A stretch of DNA of 64,000 nt from Paucimonas sp036675285 (GTDB lineage Bacteria > Pseudomonadota > Gammaproteobacteria > Burkholderiales > Burkholderiaceae_D): NCBI GenBank assembly GCA_036675285.1, contig JAKFFK010000245.1, positions 22,398 to 86,397 of the forward strand. Reading direction: 5' to 3'. Below, piece by piece: positions 51,704 through 61,220 of this stretch. The notes under the pieces were generated by a model. It had not been told where the DNA came from. It worked only from the letters and a program-made list of their open reading frames with translations, and made no database searches. Position numbers and translations under genes: made by a program. Every line of letters starts with the position of its first letter. Position 1 is the first letter of the stretch.

Positions 51704-53813
51704 AAGAAACGCCGATCTCAGCCAGTAAAGCGCTCAGCTTTGCGGCATCGACCGGCTTGACGAAATGATGGTTGAATCCGGCAGCCAGCGCGTTTTCCCG
51801 GTCGTGCTCCTGACCGTATCCGGTAATCGCAATCAGCGGGACATGGGCTGTTTCGGGTTGGCGCCGCAGGCGACGCGCCAGTTCATTGCCATCGATTTCG
51901 GGCAAACCAATGTCGAGCAAGCAAACGTCGGGCAAGTCGATCCGCGCCCGCTCCAGTGCCTGTAGCGGACTATGCTCCATCAAAACCTCATGCCCCAATG
52001 CCTCCAGAAACATGGTCAGCATTTCGGCGGTATCGACATTGTCCTCAACAACTAAAATCCTTAATTTCTTATCTGATATCCGGCTATTTTTCTCGCTGTC
52101 GCGGCGATCGGGCACAATGGCTGGCTCAATCAGGCGCGGCAAACAGATGGTGAATTGACTGCCCTTCCCTGGGCCTTCGCTCACACATGTCACTTTGCCG
52201 CCATGCAGCCCCACCAGGCTTTTCACTAGCGCCAGGCCGATTCCCAAGCCGCCTTGCACGCGGTCGGAAGTTCTTTTCGCCTGCGAAAAAAGGTCAAATA
52301 CATGCGGCTGCAACTCCAGCGGAATGCCGATGCCGTTATCCACAACACACAAGAGGATCTGGGCATCATGCACTTCCAGGCTAAGCTGGATATGGCCGCC
52401 TGCCGGCGTATATTTGGCCGCATTGTTCAAAAGGTTGGCCAGTATCTGTATCAGCCTTTTCTGGTCCCCCAGAACATAGGCAGGCTCTGGCGCCAGCGCG
52501 GTGGCGAATTGATGACGTTGCGCTTCAATCATTGGCCGAACCTGCTCTACCGCGCTGGACACGATGTTTTTCAAATCTTGCGGATATTTGTCGAGCGTCA
52601 CCAGGCCCTTGGTCACGCGCGAAACTTCGAGCAAGTCATCCACCAGCCCGGTCATATGGCGGACTTGGCGACTCAGCACCTGGCTGGTTTTCTTAAGACG
52701 GCCGGCATCGAGCGGCGCCATCCCAAGGAGTTCTGCGGCAGCGCTGATCGGCGCCAAAGGTGTGCGCAGTTCATGCGCGAGCATGGCGAGAAAGTCATCC
52801 TTGCGCTGGTCTGCATCCAGCAGCTCGGCCTGAGCCCGTGCATTTTCTGCAGCGGCCCAAGTCCACTCGACCATGTCTTGCGCAAGATGAATCTCGCCAT
52901 ACGTCCAGCGGTATGGCTCGACCTGATGCAAGTTCAGCACGACACTCAGGCGGCCAGCCTTGACCACCGGGATGCAAAGCAATGACCGGATGCCAAGCAG
53001 GCGGGCATAGGCATCGGCATGGTCTGCCGTGCGATTATCCAATCGAATGTCATCAATCGCGATAGTCTTCCCTGCGCGCAATGTGGCGGCCATTTCAGGA
53101 CCAAAGTCATCCAGCGATTCGACTTTCTGAGCCACGCTTGCGATTCCCGGGCGCGACCAGGTCTGCCTGATCACAAAGGTTTCATTCGCATCATCGATTT
53201 CAGCATACAGAACACGTGCCACTTGAAGATGCTGGCCCAATAACGCGCTTGCCGCAGCCACAATGTCTTCCGATAAAGTCAATGAACGAAGACGCTCAGT
53301 CAATTCGACTCGAAAAGCCTGTCGCCTTTCGCTGAGCACGCGCCCGGTTGTCTCAACCACCGTGCAACACACGCCGTCAACCATGCCGTGACTGTCCCTG
53401 ACTGGCGAATAGGAAAATGTGAACCATGCCTCTTCGGGAAAGCTATTGCGCAGCACGGCGAGTGCGCGGTCTTCAAAATAAGTCGGCTTGCCCGCCATGG
53501 TATTGGCGATGATCGGGCCGACCTCCGACCAGGTTTCTGCCCACACATCCTGAAAGCGGCGGCCCAGTGCGCCCGGGTGCTTGTCACCCAGTATCTCGGC
53601 ATACGCATCGTTATACAGAAAGCCGAGCTCTTGCCCCCATGCCACGAACATTGGAAATCGGGAATCGAGCAGCAAGTTGACCACCGTGAGTAGTTCTTGC
53701 GGCCAGGTGTGCGGCTGACCCAGCGGCGATGCCGACCAGTCATGCATTCGCAGCAGCGAGCGAACCTCGCCATCACCGTTGAAGGCAAACGGTGTTGCCA
53801 TTACCTGTTTCAT
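51702..53813 (-). CDS. Soluble hybrid histidine kinase (PAS-GAF-HisKA-HATPase-REC)
   Basis: A 703-residue cytoplasmic kinase. PAS-like sensor (about 30-160; FPMFVAWGQELGFLYNDAYA), GAF (about 170-325; GIRSLLCIPVVKAGRLSVVL), HisKA with phosphoacceptor His347 in LAHELRTPLAPI, HATPase with NLLNNAAKYT, DNGIGI and GGLGIGLALVKSL, and a C-terminal receiver with DVCLLDIGLPEIDG. No membrane segment, so it senses inside the cell. No adjacent response regulator with DNA-binding domain. Last gene of the minus-strand signalling block. Confidence 0.92.
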   Translation of the reverse strand: MKQVMATPFAFNGDGEVRSLLRMHDWSASPLGQPHTWPQELLTVVNLLLDSRFPMFVAWGQELGFLYNDAYAEILGDKHPGALGRRFQDVWAETWSEVGPIIANTMAGKPTYFEDRALAVLRNSFPEEAWFTFSYSPVRDSHGMVDGVCCTVVETTGRVLSERRQAFRVELTERLRSLTLSEDIVAAASALLGQHLQVARVLYAEIDDANETFVIRQTWSRPGIASVAQKVESLDDFGPEMAATLRAGKTIAIDDIRLDNRTADHADAYARLLGIRSLLCIPVVKAGRLSVVLNLHQVEPYRWTYGEIHLAQDMVEWTWAAAENARAQAELLDADQRKDDFLAMLAHELRTPLAPISAAAELLGMAPLDAGRLKKTSQVLSRQVRHMTGLVDDLLEVSRVTKGLVTLDKYPQDLKNIVSSAVEQVRPMIEAQRHQFATALAPEPAYVLGDQKRLIQILANLLNNAAKYTPAGGHIQLSLEVHDAQILLCVVDNGIGIPLELQPHVFDLFSQAKRTSDRVQGGLGIGLALVKSLVGLHGGKVTCVSEGPGKGSQFTICLPRLIEPAIVPDRRDSEKNSRISDKKLRILVVEDNVDTAEMLTMFLEALGHEVLMEHSPLQALERARIDLPDVCLLDIGLPEIDGNELARRLRRQPETAHVPLIAITGYGQEHDRENALAAGFNHHFVKPVDAAKLSALLAEIGVS

Positions 53814-54090
53814 ACAGATGTATTGCGCATAGACTATTCTGATACTTTACATCGATGGAAGTGAAGGGGCCGGCCAAAGTGTGTCGTCATTGCGTCCGGC
53901 AACAGTTGCTGTTGCCGTCCTGTGCGCCTTGGGATGCATATCTAGAAGCAAAGTGCAGTGTAGATCAAATCCGGCATCGCATGTAGTAACTATGCCGGAG
54001 TTGCAGCGATGCCGCTGCATTTGCCATCCAGCGATAACGCGCTGAGCAGTCGGTGGCGCCACATCCACCAAGTTATTGCTGCGCAGGGCT

Positions 54091-55845
54091 TTAGTGCATT
54101 GACGCAGGCCAAGGCGATGCATTGACCGATACGCCGCGCTGCAAAAGCACAGAAAATTCTGCAGCCACCAGGGGCGGACTCAGATAATAGCCCTGCCCTT
54201 CTGCGCAGTGATGGCGGCTCAGGAATGCAAGCTGTTCAGGCGTTTCGACCCCTTCCGCGATGACGCGGTGCTTGAGGCTTTTTCCCAAACTGATCACCGA
54301 ATCAACCAGAATATCGTCGTCGCTATTGGCGGCGATGCCGGCGACGAACGACTGATCGATTTTCAGCGTATCGACTGGAAACTGCTTCAGGTAGCTCAAG
54401 CTGGAGTAGCCGGTGCCAAAGTCGTCAACCGCGATCTTGACACCCATCTCTTTCAGCTCTTGCAGCATCATCATGGTCGCGCTGGCATTTTCCATCAGCA
54501 CGGTTTCAGTCAGCTCCAGCTCCAGATGGTGCGGCGCCAGGCCACTATCGCGCAAGGCCGCACGCACATTTTCAAAAAAATCGCTGCGCCCGAACTCGAT
54601 GGCGGACACATTAACGGCGACTACCTGCAACGCCAGGCCGGCGTCCAGCCAGGCTTGAGTTTGCCGGCACGCTTCGCGCAACACCCAGCGGCCGATCTGG
54701 ACAATCGCGCCAGACTCTTCAGCGATCGGCACGAACGCCGCCGGCATCAGCAAGCCCCGCTCCGGGTGGCGCCAGCGGATCAGCGCTTCGACGCCAATGA
54801 TGCTGCCGGTCTGAAGATCGACTTGCGCCTGGTAAAACAGCTCGAATTCCTGGTGTTCGAGCGCGCGATGCAATTCGCCCTCGGTTCTCTGCCGTTCGAC
54901 CGCGCGCGCATTCATTTCCGGCCTGAAAAAGTGATTCCTGCCACGCCCGCTATTCTTGGCATGGTACATCGCGACGTCGGCATTCAGGATCAGCGTTTCT
55001 GCATCTTCGCCATCCTCGGGGTACATGCTGATGCCGATGGTTGCGCCAATATGCAGGTCCTGTTCCGCCAGCGCATAGGAGGCCGTCAGCGCTTTGCTTA
55101 TTTTTTCGGCAAAGAAATCGGCCGATTTTTCATCGATCACTTCCGACAACAGCACCACGAATTCGTCGCCACCCTGGCGGCTGACGGTATCGGTGCTGCG
55201 AACTGAGCTTTGCAGGCGTTGCGCGACCAATTGCAGCAGCGTATCGCCCACCGCGTGACCGAGCGAATCGTTAATCGCCTTGAACCGGTCCAGATCGATA
55301 AACAGCACCGCCAGTTTCTTGCCATGCCGCCTGGCCAATGCGATGGCCTGCACCAAGCGTTCCTTTAACAGGATCCGGTTCGGCAAGTCAGTCAGGAAAT
55401 CGTGATGCGCCATATGGCCCATCTTGTCTTTCGCCTTCTGGACTTCTTCGGTCATGATCTGCGCCTGGACGGTCGAGATGACAAGATGTTCGTTTGCCTG
55501 GCGCAACCGGACGATATGGCTTTCCAGCACGGTCTGCATCGTCTCCGCTTCCTGGATGATCTTTTCACGTGATTCGGCGGCACTTTCCCGCAGATGGACT
55601 GCCTCTTCCCGCCCCTGTGCGACGTCATCACGCTGATCAGCGGTTTCCTCACGTGAATGCGACAAATTTTCTCGAGCGGTGACCGATTCCTCGCGGCTAG
55701 CCATGGCGTCTTCATGGGCATTGCCAGCGCCTTGCCTACGTTCAATATTTTTCCCGGAAACCGCGGTCTGCAAGTCATGTTCCCGATCCGATTTCTCCTG
55801 CCGATCAGAACTATCGGCATCAGTGGGACCTTGGTGCATATTCAT
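54091..55845 (-). CDS. Cytoplasmic GGDEF-EAL protein with Arg-heptad helix
   Basis: A 584-residue protein with no membrane span. Residues 51-93 carry Arg at 51, 58, 65, 72, 79, 86 and 93, exactly every seven, each followed by two acidic or polar residues, implying a coiled coil with a charged stripe. A linker RLRQANEHLVISTVQAQ (about 113-129) leads to GGDEF (intact at 225-229) and EAL (EALIRW from 353; DDFGTG later), so both cyclase and phosphodiesterase activity are possible. The ATG at 55845 has GGGAG 7 bases upstream; the first ATG at 55851 is too close to it. Confidence 0.92.
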   Translation of the reverse strand: MNMHQGPTDADSSDRQEKSDREHDLQTAVSGKNIERRQGAGNAHEDAMASREESVTARENLSHSREETADQRDDVAQGREEAVHLRESAAESREKIIQEAETMQTVLESHIVRLRQANEHLVISTVQAQIMTEEVQKAKDKMGHMAHHDFLTDLPNRILLKERLVQAIALARRHGKKLAVLFIDLDRFKAINDSLGHAVGDTLLQLVAQRLQSSVRSTDTVSRQGGDEFVVLLSEVIDEKSADFFAEKISKALTASYALAEQDLHIGATIGISMYPEDGEDAETLILNADVAMYHAKNSGRGRNHFFRPEMNARAVERQRTEGELHRALEHQEFELFYQAQVDLQTGSIIGVEALIRWRHPERGLLMPAAFVPIAEESGAIVQIGRWVLREACRQTQAWLDAGLALQVVAVNVSAIEFGRSDFFENVRAALRDSGLAPHHLELELTETVLMENASATMMMLQELKEMGVKIAVDDFGTGYSSLSYLKQFPVDTLKIDQSFVAGIAANSDDDILVDSVISLGKSLKHRVIAEGVETPEQLAFLSRHHCAEGQGYYLSPPLVAAEFSVLLQRGVSVNASPWPASMH

Positions 55846-56053
55846 GAGCATTCTCCCGAATCAGATTGGACTATGCTTCAGAATAAATGTTTTGAGATGC
55901 AGCGCAATTCTTTGCTGCACCTATGCTGCAACATAAGATTCCATTGCGTAACGCGATGACACTGAATGTGTCACAGGCAACATGGTTGCGGTGCCCCGCC
56001 GTTTTACAGAGGCCCGTATTACCTTGCAAGCCGCTCAACCGAATCATCCCTGG

Positions 56054-57505
56054 CTAGACAGTGCGGGTCGGCTGGCCCGACAAAATGCCCTGGACGTGGG
56101 TTAATGGTTCGCCGATCACGATGCGATCTTTTTCAATGTCATAGTAGCGAATATCCTTGCTATGCGCGCTGCCACGGATTTTCACCACCGAAATGACACG
56201 TCTGAATTGTCCTGCAATTTCAACATAGCGCTGCATCAGGATCGCGTCTGCGAGAAAGGCATTGCCATACGAACTGAAACGCAAATCGGTGTAGCGGTCT
56301 TCCAGCTCTGCCGTCATCAATACGGTCACGCCCATGCCTGTCAGCACTGCAATCATCCGGTACAACGATTCGCGAAAATTTTCACGAAATACCGGCGCCA
56401 GTGCCAGTTCAAACCCGGACAGCGAATCGATCACGACCCGTTTTGCCTGCATGCGGTCGATCGTGGTCACCAGATTATGCAGCGTTTCATCGATCGACAA
56501 ATCCAGGGTGCGGGTATCGATCAAGCCGACCTGGCCATTTTTAACCATCTCGTTGAGCTGATGGCTGAGCAGTTGATTCGGGCTTTTTTCAAACGCCGCA
56601 ATCACGCCCAGCTCGCCAACCCGAACCCCTTCGGCCAAAAAATGTGTCGCCAGCACGGTTTTCCCGGAACCGGACGGGCCGACCACCAGCAGCGAATAGG
56701 CAATCGGCAGGCCACCGCCCATCATGTCGTCCAGTGCAGGAACCCCCATCGACAGGCGTTTATCTCCCTCCACCTGAATATTTGCATTGGTGCCGGAGGC
56801 AAGAATCGAGCGAGGAAAAATCTCCACGCCGCCATCGCTGATGCGAAACGTGTGCAGGCCCGGGCTCTGCGCCTGGCCGCGCATCTTGATGACTTGTATC
56901 TTGCGCACCATCGCATCACGGTGCACATGCTGCGACAGCCACAGAATGCCGTCGGCCACCGTAAACACAGGGCTGGATTCCGCTTCCGGCGTCAGATATT
57001 CGCCAATCAAGAATGTTGTTGCCTGCCAGCTGGTCATTTGCATGCCCAGCTGCTGCACGAAATGCTGCAGGTCGGAGACATTCCCATCCACAGCCTTTGA
57101 CGACTGGACCACCGAGCGGAATGAATCGACAATTACCAGGCTCGGCGAAAAGGCTTGTACTTCCTCGGTGATGCGCGCCAATACCCGGTCGAAATCGCCA
57201 TCCAGCAAATCGGCAGCCAGATTGACGAACTTGATCGAGTGGTTGATTTTATCGAAATCAAAAAATGGAAACTGCTGCTGATAACGCAGCATCTTCAATG
57301 GCGACTCCCCCAGCACCGTAAAAAACAATGCCCGGCGATCAGGATTGGCCAGCGAAAACATGATCTGGTGCGCCAGCGTGGTCTTGCCGCTGCCGGGTGT
57401 ACCGGCAAGCAGGTTGAATGAAAATTCCGGCAGGCCACCGCCCAGCAACTGGTCCAGGCCCGGCACACCCGTTGCCAGGCGGCGTATGGCGACTTTGTTA
57501 CTCAT
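56054..57505 (-). CDS. KaiC-like double RecA-fold ATPase
   Basis: A 483-residue protein of two KaiC domains. Walker A GTPGSGKT at 35-42 and GPSGSGKT at 276-283; Walker B-like SLVIVDSFR and RVVIDSLSGFE. The C-terminal half ends like cyanobacterial KaiC (RYVEIAGQFRRVISVVKIRG; GILSGQPTR). By eye the autophosphorylation pair of Synechococcus KaiC (Ser431/Thr432) aligns with Ala416/Phe417, and the catalytic Glu pair is reduced (GES at 66-68, FEKS at 305-308). So it is unlikely to run a KaiC phosphorylation clock. Overlaps the small gene before it by eight bases. Confidence 0.88.
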   Translation of the reverse strand: MSNKVAIRRLATGVPGLDQLLGGGLPEFSFNLLAGTPGSGKTTLAHQIMFSLANPDRRALFFTVLGESPLKMLRYQQQFPFFDFDKINHSIKFVNLAADLLDGDFDRVLARITEEVQAFSPSLVIVDSFRSVVQSSKAVDGNVSDLQHFVQQLGMQMTSWQATTFLIGEYLTPEAESSPVFTVADGILWLSQHVHRDAMVRKIQVIKMRGQAQSPGLHTFRISDGGVEIFPRSILASGTNANIQVEGDKRLSMGVPALDDMMGGGLPIAYSLLVVGPSGSGKTVLATHFLAEGVRVGELGVIAAFEKSPNQLLSHQLNEMVKNGQVGLIDTRTLDLSIDETLHNLVTTIDRMQAKRVVIDSLSGFELALAPVFRENFRESLYRMIAVLTGMGVTVLMTAELEDRYTDLRFSSYGNAFLADAILMQRYVEIAGQFRRVISVVKIRGSAHSKDIRYYDIEKDRIVIGEPLTHVQGILSGQPTRTV

Positions 57506-57926
57506 CTTTGATTTCCTTTACAGCGGGTTCCAAGGCGTCATCACCCCAGGCCGAACGCAGAATGCTGGTAATTAGGTGCTCGCCAATCAACCCGGTCAGT
57601 ATGTCGATGAAGGTGATCAGTAGGCTAATGCTGGCTTGACTGGCTTCCGCGAACTCGCGTTCGTCCAGGCACTTTTTCAAGGCGGCGAAGCGGGAAGCGG
57701 TCGGCTCCGCCATGGGAACGGCGCAATGCGCCAGCCATGGGAATGTCACCTTGGTCAGGTGGATGCTTCTTGCATACAGCGAGTCAAACCCGCCTTCGCC
57801 AATCAGGGAAATGAGCTGGACAGCCAGCAGCTCCCATAGCTGCATGCTTTGCTCCAGATAAGCATCAGGCCGCTGCATTACGGCCCGTTGGATCATCTGG
57901 TGTCTTGGCGTATCAATTATTGCCAT
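57498..57926 (-). CDS. Small helical protein coupled to the KaiC-like ATPase (unknown)
   Basis: A 142-residue soluble, mostly alpha-helical protein (YLEQSMQLWELLAVQLISLI; ASRFAALKKCLDEREFAEAS; LLITFIDILTGLIGEHLITS). It looks like a four-helix bundle. I recognise no family, and it is neither KaiA nor KaiB by motif. Its stop overlaps the KaiC-like start by eight bases (start codon inside), so the two are made together and probably bind. No clear ribosome site precedes the first ATG; Met11 is an alternative start. Confidence 0.72.
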   Translation of the reverse strand: MAIIDTPRHQMIQRAVMQRPDAYLEQSMQLWELLAVQLISLIGEGGFDSLYARSIHLTKVTFPWLAHCAVPMAEPTASRFAALKKCLDEREFAEASQASISLLITFIDILTGLIGEHLITSILRSAWGDDALEPAVKEIKDE

Positions 57927-58030
57927 AAAATAGTTTTAAACAAATACAAGCACATAATGAAGGTTCGATTACGCCGCCAAGAAAAGGGCAATGATCTATC
58001 TGCGCGGGACCCGCATCGACTTGTCGCGAG

Positions 58031-59284
58031 TTATAAAAACACCCTATCACTCGCAGTCCCCGCTGCAATGAGATGCATCAAGGGCTCAATGGCAATCGGC
58101 TTGACCAGATAATGATCAAACCCCGCCTCGATGGCACGGGCCCGGTATTCCGGCTGATTATAGCCGGTCAGGGCAATACAGTAAGGTGCGGGTGTTACTG
58201 CAAGGCGGCGCAGCTGCCTGACGACTGCATAACCATCCAGGCCAGGCAAGCCGATATCGCACAGGATGACGTCATAGCTATTCCGGGTTGCCAGGGCGAG
58301 TCCGGCTACCCCGTCCAATGCGCTGGTGATGGTATGCCCCGCCAGCGCCAGCAAGTGATGCAAGGTTTCATTGGCGTCGGCATTGTCTTCAATCAGTAAT
58401 ATGCGACAGTGGCGCGCCGGGACTGCCGGCAATGCCGGACTGCATTGCTGCGGCAGCGGTTCAGCGGCAAGCGGCAGCCGCACGATAAATTCACTGCCCA
58501 AACCAGGGCCGTCGCTGCGCACCTTGACGCTGCCGCCGTGCATTTCTGTGATATTGCGTACCAGCGACAAGCCGATACCCAGCCCGCCCTGGGAGCGGTC
58601 CAGCGAATGGGGCCCTTGCGTAAACAAGTCGAAAATGAAAGGCTGGAGATCCGGCGCCATGCCCACGCCGTCATCCTTGACCGATACTGTGACCGTGTCG
58701 GCCAGCGTGTGCGCCGACAGCATAATGCATCCTCGTTCCGGCGTAAATTTGCTCGCATTGATCAGCAAATTTGAAATCGCCTGCGCCAGCCTGACCAGGT
58801 CGCCGTCAATTCCCACAGGATCGGCCGGCAGTTCGATGCTTAACTGCTGCTGGCGTTTGTCGATGAGGGGTTGGCTGATTTCGACGCTGCTTTCGATGAT
58901 TTCCGACAGCAGGATGCGGTTTTTTTTCAAAGTGATCTTACCGCTGCTAACACGCGACGCATCCACCAAATCATCCACCAGGTGCGTCATATGATTTACC
59001 TGACGACTAATGATGCCATGCACCTGCGGCAGTTGCGGATGCGCCGCCGTGATCTTTCCCAGTAACGCGTTGGCCAGCATAATCGGCGCCAGCGGGTTGC
59101 GCAGCTCATGGGCCAGCATCGACAGAAATTCTTTCTGCCGCTGATTGCTCGCCTCGGCTTGCGCCTGCAACTCTTGCGCGTGGACTGTCGCGATGACCAG
59201 ATTCTGGTTTGCTTCGCGCAGCTGCAAAACAAGGGCTTCGAGGGCGCCCTGTTTTTGTGTAACGTCAGTCACAATAAAACCCAA
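58031..59284 (-). CDS. Soluble histidine kinase with receiver domain
   Basis: A 417-residue kinase without sensor domain. After an N-terminal GFIVTDVTQKQ, which resembles the end of a PAS/PAC domain, comes the linker QLREANQNLVIATVHAQ (21-37), HisKA with His59 (LAHELRNPLAPI), HATPase (NLLINASKFT; DDGVGM; GGLGIGLSLVRNI) and a C-terminal receiver (DVILCDIGLPGLDG). The open frame starts at TTG 59284; a GTG at 59272 is an alternative. It may be a kinase that lost its PAS domain. It lies 104 bases upstream of the small KaiC partner gene. Confidence 0.88.
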   Translation of the reverse strand: MGFIVTDVTQKQGALEALVLQLREANQNLVIATVHAQELQAQAEASNQRQKEFLSMLAHELRNPLAPIMLANALLGKITAAHPQLPQVHGIISRQVNHMTHLVDDLVDASRVSSGKITLKKNRILLSEIIESSVEISQPLIDKRQQQLSIELPADPVGIDGDLVRLAQAISNLLINASKFTPERGCIMLSAHTLADTVTVSVKDDGVGMAPDLQPFIFDLFTQGPHSLDRSQGGLGIGLSLVRNITEMHGGSVKVRSDGPGLGSEFIVRLPLAAEPLPQQCSPALPAVPARHCRILLIEDNADANETLHHLLALAGHTITSALDGVAGLALATRNSYDVILCDIGLPGLDGYAVVRQLRRLAVTPAPYCIALTGYNQPEYRARAIEAGFDHYLVKPIAIEPLMHLIAAGTASDRVFL

Positions 59285-59612
59285 TCAATTGATTAACGCT
59301 TGCTCATTCTGCCGAACGCCTAAGACAAAGCGTAGTTTCCGCACACCATACTCTCTTTTACGCTACATAAAATTATTTCAACTATTAATACAGTGCAACA
59401 ACAATTCTGACAGCACAACAAATACAAATATCGTACTTTTCATGGTTCTGTGCATGTTTTCACTTGGGCAGACGGGTTACCAGCTTCAGGCGAGACAATA
59501 AAGTTTATTTCACGCAATCTTTTATCTTGCCGTAACCAGATGCACGCAAGCTTAAACTCGCGTAAAAAGTTGTGTACGGCGTTGGCACCATTTGGAACCC
59601 TAAAAAGATGAT
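59285..59612. other. AT-rich intergenic region
   Basis: About 330 bases between two kinase genes, noticeably AT-rich compared with the flanks. It probably holds the promoter of the gene cluster running leftward. I see no gene or repeat in it. Confidence 0.45.
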
Positions 59613-60761
59613 TTACGGCACTCTCTTCTCTCGCGGCAGCTTGATAGTGAAGGCCGTGCCGGAGTCTTCGCTGGATTCCGCCATGATGGTACCGTGATGC
59701 GATGCCGTGACTTCGCGCGCAATGAACAGACCGAGACCCAAGCTGGTGGATGGCCGCCCTTCCTCCTGTCCCTCGCCGGACAGTTGCACCAGCGGGTCGA
59801 AAATCGCTTGCAGCGCTTGCGGTGCAATAACCGGACCGAAATTCCTTACCTGAACCATGATCGTGTCAGGCATGCCTTGCGCGAGTATCTTGACCGGCTG
59901 ATCCTTGGTTCGATATTGCGCGGCATTATTCAACAGATTGGTAATTGCCTGCTGCAATCGCACACTATCGAACGTACCGGTCATATCGCCCATTGTTTCC
60001 AGCTCAAACGGACAATCCGGATGCGCCGCACTGGCGTCATGCAATGCTGCCTGGCAGATATCTTTCACATCGGCTTGCTGCAGCGTCAAGGGCATTTCCT
60101 TGCCGAGCTGGGTTCGTGCATACTCGAGCAAGTCATTGACCATCGTCGTCATGGTGGCCGCGCTTCTTTTCACCCTGGCGCCCACTTCCGGCGTGCGCTC
60201 CGCCGCCGCATTTGGCATGACAAGGTAGTCTCCAGCCATTGCCATTGCAGCCAGTGGGCTGCGCAAATCATGGCCAAGAATAGCCAGGAAGGTATCCCGT
60301 ATTCGCTGGCCCTGATCAGCATAGGTGACAGCGGACTCTGCGAGCGCCTGGTCGATGGTTTCGTTGAAGCGCACCATGTCGTTTGAGCTTGCTTCATTAA
60401 TCTGCGTCACATGCGGCAACCACAGACGCAGCACAGTCGCTCGCAATGCGCGGTATTCCGCGATCAGCTGCAGCAATGAAAAGCCGCTGGCCTGACGCAA
60501 ATTGCCATGCGTGGCCGCGGCACTTTCAGTGCCTGGCGCTGCCGGCGCACCCGGCTCCATGCCTTTCGATTTTTCATACTGCTGTTTTGCGCTTTGGTCA
60601 GTCTCGATATCTTTTGTCAGCGCCGTCAGAATCTGCTTGGCGTGGTCCCGTAGCGCCAGGTCGGACATGCCGCTTGCCGCAGGCAGCTGGGTCCGGGCGA
60701 ACGCTTCCCACTCCACCAGGATTTCTTCCATATTGTCATTAATAAAGCGCGATAATTTCAT
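59613..60761 (-). CDS. Histidine kinase with RsbRD-like N-terminal domain
   Basis: A 382-residue soluble kinase. Residues 1-150 form a helical domain like RsbRD N-terminal domains (FINDNMEEILVEWEAFARTQ; LLQLIAEYRALRATVLRLWL). HisKA has His164 in ILGHDLRSPLAAM, followed by HATPase (NLLNNAAQYR; TSLGLGLFIAREV). In several bacteria RsbRD domains sense general stress. The start has AGGA upstream. It resembles the kinase at 62126-63295, with similar domain order and length. Confidence 0.87.
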   Translation of the reverse strand: MKLSRFINDNMEEILVEWEAFARTQLPAASGMSDLALRDHAKQILTALTKDIETDQSAKQQYEKSKGMEPGAPAAPGTESAAATHGNLRQASGFSLLQLIAEYRALRATVLRLWLPHVTQINEASSNDMVRFNETIDQALAESAVTYADQGQRIRDTFLAILGHDLRSPLAAMAMAGDYLVMPNAAAERTPEVGARVKRSAATMTTMVNDLLEYARTQLGKEMPLTLQQADVKDICQAALHDASAAHPDCPFELETMGDMTGTFDSVRLQQAITNLLNNAAQYRTKDQPVKILAQGMPDTIMVQVRNFGPVIAPQALQAIFDPLVQLSGEGQEEGRPSTSLGLGLFIAREVTASHHGTIMAESSEDSGTAFTIKLPREKRVP

Positions 60762-61150
60762 TCGGTTCCTTTATTCGGCATACCGAGAACAGGCGACGCG
60801 CGCCAAAGACTACTTCGGGGGAATTTGCAGCCAAACTCCTGACACTGCACTGCATGCCATTGGCTTCCATTAATGATGGACCAGAAATAGCATCATAAGT
60901 TGTGTGCATTTAGCCACTGTGCATGCCTGGATCTATAAAAATCAAACATCAAACGCAATGCGGCGCCAGTCCAATACCCGGAAAAAACTGCCTTGACGAG
61001 GTGTAATGGCCTAGACGATTTAAAATGTTTATCCAGTATTAACCAAGAAAAATTACATATGGGCAGGTGACTTGCCAGCGCAAAGCTGGATCAGCCAGGC
61101 ATGATGCCGGATTAAAATCAACCCGCATCCTCAAGACCGGTCTTCAATAT
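60762..61150. other. Intergenic region between kinase and YXWXXGXW gene
   Basis: About 390 bases, AT-rich in parts, upstream of the kinase gene and downstream of the secreted-protein gene's terminator. No gene on either strand meets a ribosome-site or motif test. Confidence 0.45.
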
Positions 61151-61176
61151 AAAAAACCGCCCCGTCAGTGGGGCGG
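61151..61176 (-). terminator. Strong rho-independent terminator after the YXWXXGXW gene
   Basis: On the minus strand CCGCCCC-ACTGAC-GGGGCGG followed by TTTTTTAT: a 7-base GC-only stem and a clean T run, 45 bases past the stop. Confidence 0.9.
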
Positions 61177-61220
61177 CTCACAGCGGCGCTGAGCATCCGC
61201 GCTATTTACTGATTACGAAC

